A DNA stretch of 13,052 nucleotides. Source: CAZKNF01 sp964554105. Its GTDB lineage: Bacteria > Bacteroidota > Rhodothermia > Rhodothermales > VXPQ01. Positions 1 through 6,466 of the stretch are shown here, in pieces. The DNA lies in assembly GCA_964554105.1 (NCBI GenBank), contig CAZKNF010000081.1, positions 1-13,052 of the forward strand, given 5' to 3'. The notes under the pieces are model-generated. The model did no database searches. It was not told the origin of the DNA and saw only the letters and a list, made by a program, of their open reading frames with translations. The position numbers and the translations under genes were made by a program. How positions within the stretch are numbered: the first letter of the stretch is position 1; each line of letters begins with the position of its first letter.

Positions 1-1254
1 GAACTCCGGACCCCACGTAGGCACGTCGGGAGGCATGCTTGAGAAGGCGAATCCGATGGGAGTCGCTCCGAGGAACGGCCGAGCGTCCATCCCCCCACCT
101 CCATAGAAGCCTCGCGAAGGATCCGTGTTGTAGTAGTCCAGAATAATTCGCGTGACCTGTACGCTCTTATGTTCGTTCAGCGGATGCTCGAACATCCCGT
201 ATGCGAGCGTCTGGCAGTTGAACATGAGATACTTCCCGACCTTGCCGCTGGAATTGGCGAGACCGTCAGGAAATCGGCTCGAATTCGACATCAACAGGAG
301 GCGAGGCGTTTCGGCACCATTGCCGCACAGGACGACCACCTTCGCCTGCTGCCCGTGCTCGTTTCCGTTCTTATCCAGATAGAGGACGTCGTTGATGCGA
401 CCGGCGTCGTCGGTTTCCAGCCGGATGACGGTACTGTTCGGCCGGATTTCACAGCGGCCGGTCGTCTCGGCCAACGGGATCATGCTCGCCAGTGTAGATG
501 ACTTCGCTCCGAACTCGCATCCAAAAAGCATGCAGAATCCACAGTGGCCACATGCGGATCGACCATTGAAAGGTTCTGAAAGAATTGCCATCGGTGCGGG
601 CTGCGCATGCAGTCCCAGTTTCGCCGCACCCTTCTCCAGCAAGACGCCGGCCGATTTATTCGGCAGCGGCGGGAGTGGATACGGCCTGGAACGAGGCGGA
701 TCGAACGGCCCCGGTGCTCCAGACACCCCGATCTGCCAGTCCACCTTTGTGTAATAGGGCTCAAGGTCGTCGTACGTGATCGGCCAGTCGGCAAATCCGG
801 TTCCGTGAATCGAGCCAAGCGCGCTCCGTTCACGGAAGTCGATTGGACGGAATCGCCAATAGTTGGCGGTGAAATGGACGCTGCTGCCTCCGACCATTCT
901 AGCGTAGAGAAGGGGCGGCGGCAAATCTCGAATCTCGTCTTCGTCCTGCTCGGTCCGGCGCAGAGTCTGCGGGAATTCACCCGCGGCACCGCCGATAAAC
1001 TCCTGGTTAAAGATGTGCGCCAACTCGTCGTGCCCGAAATCCTCCGATCGGATGTATGGTCCCTGCTCAAGCACGACTACATCGAATCCGGCTGACGAGA
1101 GCTCCTTTGCGACCACACCGCCGGCGGCACCGGAGCCGATCACGACAAAATCGACCGGCTCACGCAGCGGGTAGCGCGGACCTTCGGGTTGGTAGTGCAG
1201 CGACTTACGTGACGCGGCTGATATAGCCGGCGCCGAACCCTCGCGAATGTGCAT
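1..1254 (-). CDS. GMC-family FAD-dependent oxidoreductase, large (catalytic) subunit, C-terminus cut by window edge
   Basis: I translated this frame by hand from the ATG at 1254 to base 1 and found no stop, so 418 N-terminal residues are visible and the C-terminal part, with the catalytic His pair of the family, lies outside. Seen: a dinucleotide-binding motif GSGAAG at residues 40-45 with the acidic ribose contact E63, and the GMC signature VGGSS at 121-125. A cysteine cluster (C235, C238, C241, C246) sits where FAD-dependent gluconate/sorbitol/glucose dehydrogenases carry a [3Fe-4S] cluster. The family oxidises sugar or polyol hydroxyls and passes electrons to a cytochrome or quinone. There is no signal peptide of its own. 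The start ATG shares one base with the TAA of the Tat-signal small subunit, so co-translation and piggy-back export are likely. The substrate cannot be told from sequence. A choline dehydrogenase-like role is less likely because of the Cys cluster and the partner. Confidence 0.9.
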   Translation of the reverse strand, partial: MHIREGSAPAISAASRKSLHYQPEGPRYPLREPVDFVVIGSGAAGGVVAKELSSAGFDVVVLEQGPYIRSEDFGHDELAHIFNQEFIGGAAGEFPQTLRRTEQDEDEIRDLPPPLLYARMVGGSSVHFTANYWRFRPIDFRERSALGSIHGTGFADWPITYDDLEPYYTKVDWQIGVSGAPGPFDPPRSRPYPLPPLPNKSAGVLLEKGAAKLGLHAQPAPMAILSEPFNGRSACGHCGFCMLFGCEFGAKSSTLASMIPLAETTGRCEIRPNSTVIRLETDDAGRINDVLYLDKNGNEHGQQAKVVVLCGNGAETPRLLLMSNSSRFPDGLANSSGKVGKYLMFNCQTLAYGMFEHPLNEHKSVQVTRIILDYYNTDPSRGFYGGGGMDARPFLGATPIGFAFSSMPPDVPTWGPEF

Positions 1255-1856
1255 TACTGGTCTCCCTCCTGGGCATCATAGTATCCGAACGGCGGCTGCC
1301 ATACATGCCGATCCTCGAATCCGATCAGTGTCCAGCCTGATTTATCGCGGTTTCCACCGTAGGACGGGTCTGCAAATGTACCAGCGATGGTAAGGAAGCG
1401 AAGTGTTCCGAAGAGCGGCGTCTCCTCGTGCATCGACATGAGCTCGATTTGCTTTTCCGTAGAGAGTGAGGCGAAGGACGGCGCGTCCGGGTGCACGGTG
1501 CTCACGTCGTTCTCGAATGCAATAATCCCCGTTCTGACCTCCGAAAGCGCGGGCGCCATGAAGGTCTCGAAGGCCCGATCCATGAAGTGAACCACACCGG
1601 CCTCGTGTGCACCGGGGAGGCCGTCTCCGGACGGTATAATTCGCGACGAGAAGGCATCGAGCATCGCGGCCTCTTCTTCCGTGAGCACCTCGAACGCCGC
1701 GTTCGACCGATGCGCTTCGCGGGCGTGAGCCGAAGTGGCGAGGACCGCAGGCAGCGTCGTACTCATCCAGGCGGCCGAGGCAAGCGAGCCTGCCCGTCCC
1801 AGAAAGCCGCGGCGCGTCAGCGGAGTGTTCAAGGAGGATGGACTTTGCTTTTCCAT
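1254..1856 (-). CDS. Gluconate 2-dehydrogenase subunit 3 family protein with Tat signal
   Basis: This is a 200-residue protein that acts as small partner and export escort for the GMC dehydrogenase encoded immediately after it. Seen: a twin-arginine signal TRRGFLG at residues 14-20, then a hydrophobic Ala-rich stretch and a probable AHA cleavage site near residue 45. The C-terminal half carries the family hallmark ADPSYGGNRDKSGW followed by LIGF. In the family this subunit folds with the FAD subunit in the cytoplasm and takes it across the inner membrane through Tat. The open frame extends 20 codons further, to a GTG at 1916 that would overlap the beta-lactamase stop as GTGA. I prefer the ATG at 1856 because it gives a normal short Tat n-region, although neither start has a well-placed ribosome binding site (a GGAGG lies 20 nt before the ATG). 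Function by family is well supported; the substrate is not known. Confidence 0.88.
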   Translation of the reverse strand: MEKQSPSSLNTPLTRRGFLGRAGSLASAAWMSTTLPAVLATSAHAREAHRSNAAFEVLTEEEAAMLDAFSSRIIPSGDGLPGAHEAGVVHFMDRAFETFMAPALSEVRTGIIAFENDVSTVHPDAPSFASLSTEKQIELMSMHEETPLFGTLRFLTIAGTFADPSYGGNRDKSGWTLIGFEDRHVWQPPFGYYDAQEGDQ

Positions 1857-1912
1857 GATGAGCGATTCGCGGTGCGCCTCCAATTTCCTACCTGATCCTG
1901 CTTCATCCGTGA

Positions 1913-2764
1913 TCACGTGCCGATGATGCCGAGATCGCGCAATATAGCGCGGGTCACGGCCACCCTTGCTGCGGCATCCTCGTCACTATGAATATCGATA
2001 TTTGTGGCAAAGAAATAAATGTCATCTCCCCGCTCCACGTACCCGACCCACCATCCGATCCCGCCGGTATCCAGGTCGGCCCAGCCGGTTTTAGCACGAA
2101 GCGTATATGCCTCCTTCTCCTCGACAATTAGAATGTGCTTCACGACATCTATCGTGCTGTCAGAGAACGGAAGATTATTATCATACAGCTTCCTGAGGAA
2201 TTGAATCTGCTCGATCGCGGAAATCCGAAGCTCTCCGTCAAGCCAGAACCGATCGATTCCGCCGTCGATGTTGGTATTCCCATATTCCGCTGCCTGCACG
2301 TAGTGCCACATCCGCGCTTCTCCGATGCGCCGTGCAATCTCTTGAAAGAACCATACTGCCGAGTACCTGACAGCCGATCGGAGGTTGTGATCCTGATTCC
2401 ACGCATCGAATCCCCGAATGACGCCGTCCCATTTGATCGTCTCATTCTCGTCCTCGACAGCCCGCGTCTCTAGCGCGATGAGGGCGTTAAGGATTTTGAA
2501 TGTAGAGGCGGGGACGAAACCGGAATCAGCACGTGTTCGGTCGTAGGCCAGGTAACCGCCCTGCTGTGCATCATACAGCACAAACGTACCCTCCACGCCC
2601 GCGGACTTGAAGTGCTTACCGAGATCGTCCCGTTCGACTAGATCGCCGTTGCCCGTCTTCGCTTTGAAATCGTCGACATGCGGCGACACCTGCGAAACAG
2701 CCGCCAGCACCGGCACCGAAAAGATAAAGAGGTGGATCACCACCACGAGGCACTTCAGGTCCAT
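1913..2764 (-). CDS. Class D (OXA-type) serine beta-lactamase
   Basis: A 283-residue secreted serine hydrolase with every class D motif intact: the PASTFK box with S87 as nucleophile and K90 as the lysine carbamylated in this class, SAV at 135-137, YGN at 161-163, the FWLDG segment with W174 (the tryptophan that supports the carbamyl-lysine), and KTG at 225-227. Residues 1-22 form a Sec signal peptide (one K, then a long aliphatic core ending LAA). The frame opens at a TTG at 2791, but the ATG at 2764 gives a compact signal peptide and is preferred. The length fits the family. Known role: hydrolysis of beta-lactams in the periplasm. The sequence does not show which ones, or whether this is true resistance or a penicillin-recognising housekeeping enzyme. 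Nothing mobile surrounds it and base composition looks like its neighbours, so it appears to be a resident chromosomal gene. It is the first gene of the minus-strand cluster with the Tat subunit and GMC enzyme. Confidence 0.93.
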   Translation of the reverse strand: MDLKCLVVVIHLFIFSVPVLAAVSQVSPHVDDFKAKTGNGDLVERDDLGKHFKSAGVEGTFVLYDAQQGGYLAYDRTRADSGFVPASTFKILNALIALETRAVEDENETIKWDGVIRGFDAWNQDHNLRSAVRYSAVWFFQEIARRIGEARMWHYVQAAEYGNTNIDGGIDRFWLDGELRISAIEQIQFLRKLYDNNLPFSDSTIDVVKHILIVEEKEAYTLRAKTGWADLDTGGIGWWVGYVERGDDIYFFATNIDIHSDEDAAARVAVTRAILRDLGIIGT

Positions 2765-3041
2765 GGGCGATGTTACTTTCAATATGTACAACTTTATGCG
2801 CTCAATAAATAGCGAGCGTCCAATCCTAGTAACCCTCCGCGCTGCTCCCCAGATTGTAACGCAATGGCAACCCTGGTGTGAAGATTACATCCCATAATTC
2901 CTATATGTATATGTTACATAATAGTCACCCGGCATTAGCGGAACAGGGTGCACATTTAGGTTTACATCTGTGCACGAGGATGCGATACGACGGCGCCCCA
3001 AATTGGGGACCGTGCTGCACCCCCATCGAACAGAAAACCGA
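2765..3041. promoter_or_regulatory. Divergent intergenic region between beta-lactamase and lipoprotein genes
   Basis: This 277-bp spacer must hold the promoters for both divergent genes. It contains an AT-rich patch around 2897-2930, a GTGCACA/TGTGCAC inverted repeat (2948-2954 and 2969-2975), and the palindrome CCCCAAATTGGGG at 2996-3008. A weak minus-strand promoter guess for the beta-lactamase is TTGGAC (2823-2818) with CATAAA (2798-2793), but the 19-base spacing is poor. No BlaI/MecI-type operator could be recognised with confidence. Confidence 0.4.
2948..2975. repeat. Perfect 7-bp inverted repeat GTGCACA / TGTGCAC with 14-bp loop
   Basis: The arms 2948-2954 and 2969-2975 are exact reverse complements. 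They lie 67-94 bp before the lipoprotein start. The repeat could be an operator for a dimeric regulator or a leader hairpin; sequence alone does not decide. Confidence 0.55.
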
Positions 3042-3491
3042 ATGTCGAAGAATATGAAACGCTCTATCCTAACACTAGCGATTATTCCGCTCCTTCTCGT
3101 AATCGGCTGCGGTCCCGCCGAAGAAGAGGGGCTAGATCTTGATGCCGATACACTCGGTGCTGAAGGCACTCAGGAGGAGAGGATGGACTTTCGCAACGAT
3201 GTCGATGAGGATCTCGCCGACATCAACACACGAATTGATTCCCTGGCCATGCGTGCAGACGAGGCCGCCGGCGACGTATCGGCCGAACTCGACAGCACAG
3301 TTGCTTCCCTTCGTGAAAGAAGCGATTCCGTAGGGCAGGAGATTCAGCAGTTGGATCTCGCCTCCGACGTCAATTTCGATAACATAAGAAATGACATCGA
3401 GGCTGGGCTGAACGATCTCGAATCCGACGTGGAAACGGCCTGGGAACGCTTCGATGACGACGATGTCGTTGTCGATCCGGACGCCTCTTGA
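3042..3491 (+). CDS. Small acidic coiled-coil-like lipoprotein
   Basis: I do not recognise a named family. The 149-residue product starts with a basic n-region (MSKNMKR), an aliphatic core and a lipobox VIGC with C23 as the lipidation site. Residue +2 is Gly, so by the E. coli rule it would not be kept in the inner membrane. The mature 127 residues contain 40 Asp/Glu, 8 Arg and no Lys. From about residue 45 to 138 the pattern of spaced Leu/Ile/Val among charged residues suggests long amphipathic helices, perhaps a coiled coil resembling Lpp-type or LEA-like spacers. The frame is open from a GTG at 2970, but that start would bury the signal peptide. ATG 3054 (MKRS) is also possible. The stop overlaps the start of the next gene by one base (TGATG), so the two are probably translated together. 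Confidence 0.82.
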   Translation: MSKNMKRSILTLAIIPLLLVIGCGPAEEEGLDLDADTLGAEGTQEERMDFRNDVDEDLADINTRIDSLAMRADEAAGDVSAELDSTVASLRERSDSVGQEIQQLDLASDVNFDNIRNDIEAGLNDLESDVETAWERFDDDDVVVDPDAS

Positions 3492-3967
3492 TGCGCGTTT
3501 TATTCGCGACGAATCTGTCAGAGCCGGTATCCTTGACTGATGAGGTCGAACAACTCGTGCGTCTGTTGAACGCCGAGTTGTTCGTCCTCCATGTCATTTC
3601 ACACTCCTCGACCGCTGCACTCGCTCCTGTCGATCCCATGACGGGCTTGAGCGGATTTGCACCCTATACGCTGTACGATCCCCAACTCGAAGCCGATATC
3701 GACGAGGCGGAGGAGCACGCATTTAAGACGTTCCTGATCGATCGCTTCAACTTACCTGTTCACGCGGGCATTCGCCGGGGCGATCCATCTCCGCTCATTC
3801 TTGAGGATGCAGACGAACACGATGTAGACTACATCGTCGTTGGAAAACGGAGACACAGCCGAATCGAACGTTTTTTCGTCGGCAGCACAGCGCAGGACGT
3901 GATAAGTAGATCGAGACGGCCGACCATTGTACTGCCCGTAGAGGAGTCGGCGGATCCGAACGAATGA
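3491..3967 (+). CDS. Universal stress protein (UspA) family
   Basis: A 158-residue single-domain Usp protein. Seen: the N-terminal strand MRVLFATNLSEP with the usual following helix, the strand LFVLHVIS (30-37), the strand DYIVVGK (113-119), and the C-terminal block VGSTAQDVI (130-138) followed by the strand TIVLPV. The ATP-binding motif of the family is G-2x-G-9x-G(S/T). Here G118 and G131-S132 are present but the middle glycine is replaced by R121, so ATP binding may be lost or altered. Usp proteins are cytoplasmic dimers made under starvation and other stresses. The start ATG shares its A with the TGA of the lipoprotein gene, and a TTG one codon upstream is ignored. The protein is acidic, consistent with a salt-adapted host. 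Partner and trigger cannot be inferred beyond the coupling with the lipoprotein. Confidence 0.9.
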   Translation: MRVLFATNLSEPVSLTDEVEQLVRLLNAELFVLHVISHSSTAALAPVDPMTGLSGFAPYTLYDPQLEADIDEAEEHAFKTFLIDRFNLPVHAGIRRGDPSPLILEDADEHDVDYIVVGKRRHSRIERFFVGSTAQDVISRSRRPTIVLPVEESADPNE

Positions 3968-4158
3968 CCACCGGGTTCGTTGGTCGATCCGCTCAATTGA
4001 CTGCCAGCGCAGCGTTTCGATATTCGACCAATCCGCGGTCCAGAAAAGCCGCAAAGTCTAACGGCTAATCCGTTCACTCGAGTGGACTGCCGCAGCCGGT
4101 AACCGCCATCCATCAACACGATGGCAACGTCTACAAACGGGTGTCCGTCCGCAGCGGA
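3968..4158. other. Convergent intergenic region (usp / rplI), no gene
   Basis: This 191-bp spacer lies between two genes whose 3' ends face each other, so transcripts from both sides should end here. Visible structures: an 8-bp inverted repeat TTGGTCGA (3980-3987) / TCGACCAA (4024-4031), a hairpin AACGG-CTAAT-CCGTT (4060-4074), and next to it the palindrome CACTCGAGTG (4075-4084). None is followed by a clear U-run in either direction, so I do not call an intrinsic terminator. Confidence 0.4.
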
Positions 4159-4620
4159 TCAGCCGGCTTCGCCCGAAGCCTCCGAAATCACCTGGATCTT
4201 GACCGTCGCGGAGATGTCTTGCCGGATCTTAACGGTTGCCGAATAGACACCGATCATTCGGATATCCTCTTCGAGTTCGATGTCACGGCGATCAACTTCG
4301 AAGCCCTGCTTGTTGAGCTCGACAGCCACCTGCTGTGAGGTTACCGTTCCGAAGATCCGGTTTTCCTCGCCGGTTTTGGCCGCGATGACCACCTGTGCGC
4401 CTTCGAGCTGCTCCTTAAATGCAACTGCATCCTCACGCACTTTCGCTTTTTTCCTCGAGCTCTGTCGCTGGATCTCCTGCTGCTGACGAATGGCACCTTC
4501 GGATGCGACGCGGGCAAGTCGCTGCGGTATGAGATAGTTGCGCCCATAGCCATTCTTGACCGTCACGATGTCGCCTTCTTCGCCGAGCTTCTCGACGTCT
4601 TTCAGAAGTATCAGCTGCAT
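4159..4620 (-). CDS. rplI: 50S ribosomal protein L9
   Basis: A 153-residue bL9, close to the usual 148-150. Seen: the N-terminal rRNA-binding domain, starting MQLILLKDVEKLG and followed by the GYGRNYLIPQ block at about 24-33; a Lys/Arg/Gln/Glu-rich connecting helix at about 45-75; and the C-terminal domain with IFGTVT (89-94). L9 binds 23S rRNA near the base of the L1 stalk and affects frame maintenance. The frame runs 31 codons upstream of the ATG at 4620, but those residues do not resemble L9. It is the last gene of the rpsF-rpsR-rplI set, 43 bp after rpsR. Confidence 0.97.
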   Translation of the reverse strand: MQLILLKDVEKLGEEGDIVTVKNGYGRNYLIPQRLARVASEGAIRQQQEIQRQSSRKKAKVREDAVAFKEQLEGAQVVIAAKTGEENRIFGTVTSQQVAVELNKQGFEVDRRDIELEEDIRMIGVYSATVKIRQDISATVKIQVISEASGEAG

Positions 4621-4663
4621 TGCGGTAGTGAACTGATGGATTTTTGCGAGTTGGGAAGTGAAG

Positions 4664-4873
4664 CTATCGGATGTTGTCGGACACGAACGGAAGCAGCGAC
4701 AGATGTCGGGCACGCTTTACGGCCCGTGTCAGCTGGCGCTGGAATTTCGCAGGAACGTTGGTGATCCGCCGTGGCAGAATCTTGCCCTGTTCATTCAGAT
4801 ATCGCTTGAGCAGATCCACGTCCTTGTAGTCGATGTACTCAATTGAATCAGTGTCGAAGCGTGTTTCGGCCAT
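4664..4873 (-). CDS. rpsR: 30S ribosomal protein S18
   Basis: A 69-residue bS18 with the conserved core YIDYKDVDLLKRYLNEQG followed by KILPRRIT, and later KFQRQLTRAVKRARH. There are no cysteines, so it is a zinc-free form. S18 pairs with S6 on the platform of the 30S subunit. The start at 4873 has a clear ribosome binding site (GGAG, 4 nt before the ATG), unlike most genes here. It follows rpsF by 48 bp with neither ssb nor priB in between, unlike Firmicutes (rpsF-ssb-rpsR) and E. coli (rpsF-priB-rpsR-rplI). Confidence 0.97.
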   Translation of the reverse strand: MAETRFDTDSIEYIDYKDVDLLKRYLNEQGKILPRRITNVPAKFQRQLTRAVKRARHLSLLPFVSDNIR

Positions 4874-4921
4874 TGTTCTCCAGGATATGCGCTCAAAAAT
4901 ACATGGGGGTTCGAAAGGGAA

Positions 4922-5377
4922 TTACACCTCAACCTCGTCTTCCTCCTCCTCTTCCTCGTCTTCCTCTTCCTCATCCTCGTCTTCTTCCTCGTCGAGAGCC
5001 TGTTGGCGCCGCTCCTCTTCGACTCGCTCTTCCTCAAGACGCCGCCTTCCCTCCTTCTTGGACTCTTCCCAGGCTCGAAGCATCTTGGCGTCCATTTTCA
5101 GGGTGAGATAGCGCAAGATGTCATCTTCGAGCGTCAGGGCACGTTCGAGACGCACGATCAATTCGCCTTCGGCCTCGAAAAAGAGATTGACATAAAAGCC
5201 GTTCCGCTTCTTGTTAATGGGAAACGACAGCCGTCGGGTTCCCCATTCGTCCACCTGGAGAATGTCCCCGCCGTTCTCTTCGATGAACTTATGGACGCGC
5301 TTCACGAGACCTCTGATCTGGTCATCGTTGATAACGCCGTTTACGATGTACGTAAGCTCGTACGTTTGTTTCGCCAT
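4922..5377 (-). CDS. rpsF: 30S ribosomal protein S6 with long acidic C-terminal tail
   Basis: A 151-residue bS6. Residues 1-100 match the family: MAKQTYELTYIVNG at the start, EENGGDIL (33-40), WGTRRLSFPINK (45-56), then GFYVNLFFEA and ALTLEDDILRYL. S6 dimerises with S18 and binds the central domain of 16S rRNA. Beyond the fold there is a highly charged helix (about 101-126, Glu/Arg) and then a run at 129-150 in which 21 of 22 residues are Asp or Glu (16 E, 5 D). In E. coli the S6 C-terminus is lengthened by glutamates through RimK; here a comparable but longer acidic tail is encoded in the gene. The coding strand of the tail is a near-pure purine GAG/GAA/GAC tract, so its length may vary between strains. 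First gene of the rpsF-rpsR-rplI set. Confidence 0.97.
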   Translation of the reverse strand: MAKQTYELTYIVNGVINDDQIRGLVKRVHKFIEENGGDILQVDEWGTRRLSFPINKKRNGFYVNLFFEAEGELIVRLERALTLEDDILRYLTLKMDAKMLRAWEESKKEGRRRLEEERVEEERRQQALDEEEDEDEEEEDEEEEEEDEVEV

Positions 5378-5529
5378 GTTCCCTATGGGATAATCGATTC
5401 TGGATTATGCCCTTCGCGCATGGCGAAGAGCAGGGAGAGTATGTCCGGAGTTCGAGCGGCGTGAATGAGATGAGACGCCTTCAAGAAAACCGGCCCTGTC
5501 TACGTGTCCTGCAGCGCTACGTTCCAGGG
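5378..5529 (-). promoter_or_regulatory. Leader/spacer before rpsF with two adjacent hairpins; candidate autoregulatory element
   Basis: Two stems lie close to the rpsF start. The first pairs CTTCGC (5412-5417) with GCGAAG (5423-5428) around a 5-nt loop, and can extend by GC/GC past one mismatch. The second pairs GGG-ATAATC (5387-5395) with GATTAT (5403-5408) and CCC (5410-5412), leaving base 5409 bulged and a 7-nt loop. The strand of 5387-5389 can also pair with 5381-5383, which forms the AGGGA just before the ATG. S6:S18 complexes are known in other phyla to repress their own mRNA through a leader structure with an unpaired CCG. I cannot show that motif here. Confidence 0.4.
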
Positions 5530-6153
5530 CTATGGGCGTTTGTCAGGCGGCTCCTGCTTTTTCTTCTCGTCTTCTTTCGGATCGTAAAGCATGCCGGTAC
5601 AGAGACACATTTTTCGATCGGTGCGCGAAAGTACGTCGTAATTCGGACAGCTCTGACATCCCTGCCAGAATACGTCGTCGGTAGTCAGCTCGGAAAAGGT
5701 GACGGGCTTATATCCCAGTTCTGAATTGATCTTCATAACCGCTAGGCTCGTCGTGATGCCGAAGATCTTGGCGTCGGGATACCGCACGCGCGAGAGCTCG
5801 AAGATGTGCCGTTTGATTCGCTTGGCCAGCCCCATCTTCCGGAAATCCTGCGCAACGATGAGCCCGGAGTTGGCCACATACTTTCCGTGGCTCCATGTTT
5901 CGATGTAGCAGAATCCTGCGAGGCGTTCGCCGGCGAGAGCGATGACCGCTTTGCCCTCCTCCATCTTCGACTGCACGTACTCCGCCCGGCGCTTCGCGAT
6001 ACCGGTACCGCGGGCATTCGCAGCCTCTTCGATGAGGCGGCAGATCGCGTCTGCGTACCCATAGTGCTGCGGGCCGGCGATCTGGATCGTGATCTCTTCG
6101 ATCACGTCGACGTTCTCGACGGGGATGACATCCGGTGTATCTGAACTGGGCAT
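5530..6153 (-). CDS. GNAT-family N-acetyltransferase with Cys-rich C-terminal segment
   Basis: A 207-residue protein with a GNAT fold. Seen: strand VIALAGERLAGFCYIE at about 70-85, then the acetyl-CoA loop in motif A, with R105-K-M-G108-L-A110 fitting the R/Q-x-x-G-x-G/A rule, and MKINSELGYKPV at 140-151. The tail carries C166-x2-C169 and C183-x-C185, which could bind a metal. From memory this tail (FWQGCQSC ... CLCTGMLYDP) is typical of a Bacteroidota acetyltransferase often found beside arginine-synthesis genes. Here it sits between prfA and rpsF instead. The substrate is unknown; ribosomal-protein acetylation in the manner of RimI is possible but rests only on the neighbourhood. The frame opens at a GTG at 6219; I prefer ATG 6153 because it gives the usual length, though no strong ribosome binding site marks either. 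Confidence 0.85.
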   Translation of the reverse strand: MPSSDTPDVIPVENVDVIEEITIQIAGPQHYGYADAICRLIEEAANARGTGIAKRRAEYVQSKMEEGKAVIALAGERLAGFCYIETWSHGKYVANSGLIVAQDFRKMGLAKRIKRHIFELSRVRYPDAKIFGITTSLAVMKINSELGYKPVTFSELTTDDVFWQGCQSCPNYDVLSRTDRKMCLCTGMLYDPKEDEKKKQEPPDKRP

Positions 6154-6311
6154 CGCGAAGATCTTGGTCCCGAAAAAACGAACGACAGATACATCTCTGA
6201 TTCCGCAATGATCCAGCACCGAACGGACCAGAAACGCTTCCGGGTCATGAAAAACCGTGCACCTGCCACTCAGCGGCCGATCTCAGGCGAAAGATTGGCG
6301 CAGACGGAAAA

Positions 6312-6366
6312 TTGGGAAAAACGGTCGCTCAGGATTCGCCGAGACCTGCCAGCTTCTCCGCATTCT
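6312..6366. repeat. Left copy of 55-bp direct repeat at the gap edge
   Basis: Identical base for base to 6467-6521, ending exactly at the first N. Bases 6329-6366 repeat the stop and last codons of prfA (minus strand), so this copy is a detached prfA 3' end. Most likely an assembly overlap rather than real duplication. Confidence 0.95.
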
Positions 6367-6466
6367 NNNNNNNNNNNNNNNNNNNNNNNNNNNNNNNNNN
6401 NNNNNNNNNNNNNNNNNNNNNNNNNNNNNNNNNNNNNNNNNNNNNNNNNNNNNNNNNNNNNNNNNN
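6367..6466. other. Scaffold gap, 100 N
   Basis: Exactly 100 undetermined bases, a common placeholder length for a gap of unknown size. Reading frames reported through it are meaningless. Confidence 0.98.

Noticed and set aside
2970..3041. Longer N-terminus for the lipoprotein from a GTG start
   Set aside because: It would place 24 residues before the signal peptide and hide the lipobox from normal export.
4164..4179. Perfect hairpin GGCTTCG-CC-CGAAGCC
   Set aside because: It lies inside the last codons of rplI, has a 2-base loop and is not followed by a U-run, so it is not a convincing terminator.
4833..5111. Poly-serine open frame on the plus strand
   Set aside because: It is the complement of the acidic S6 tail; the Ser run comes only from the pyrimidine repeats opposite GAG/GAA codons.
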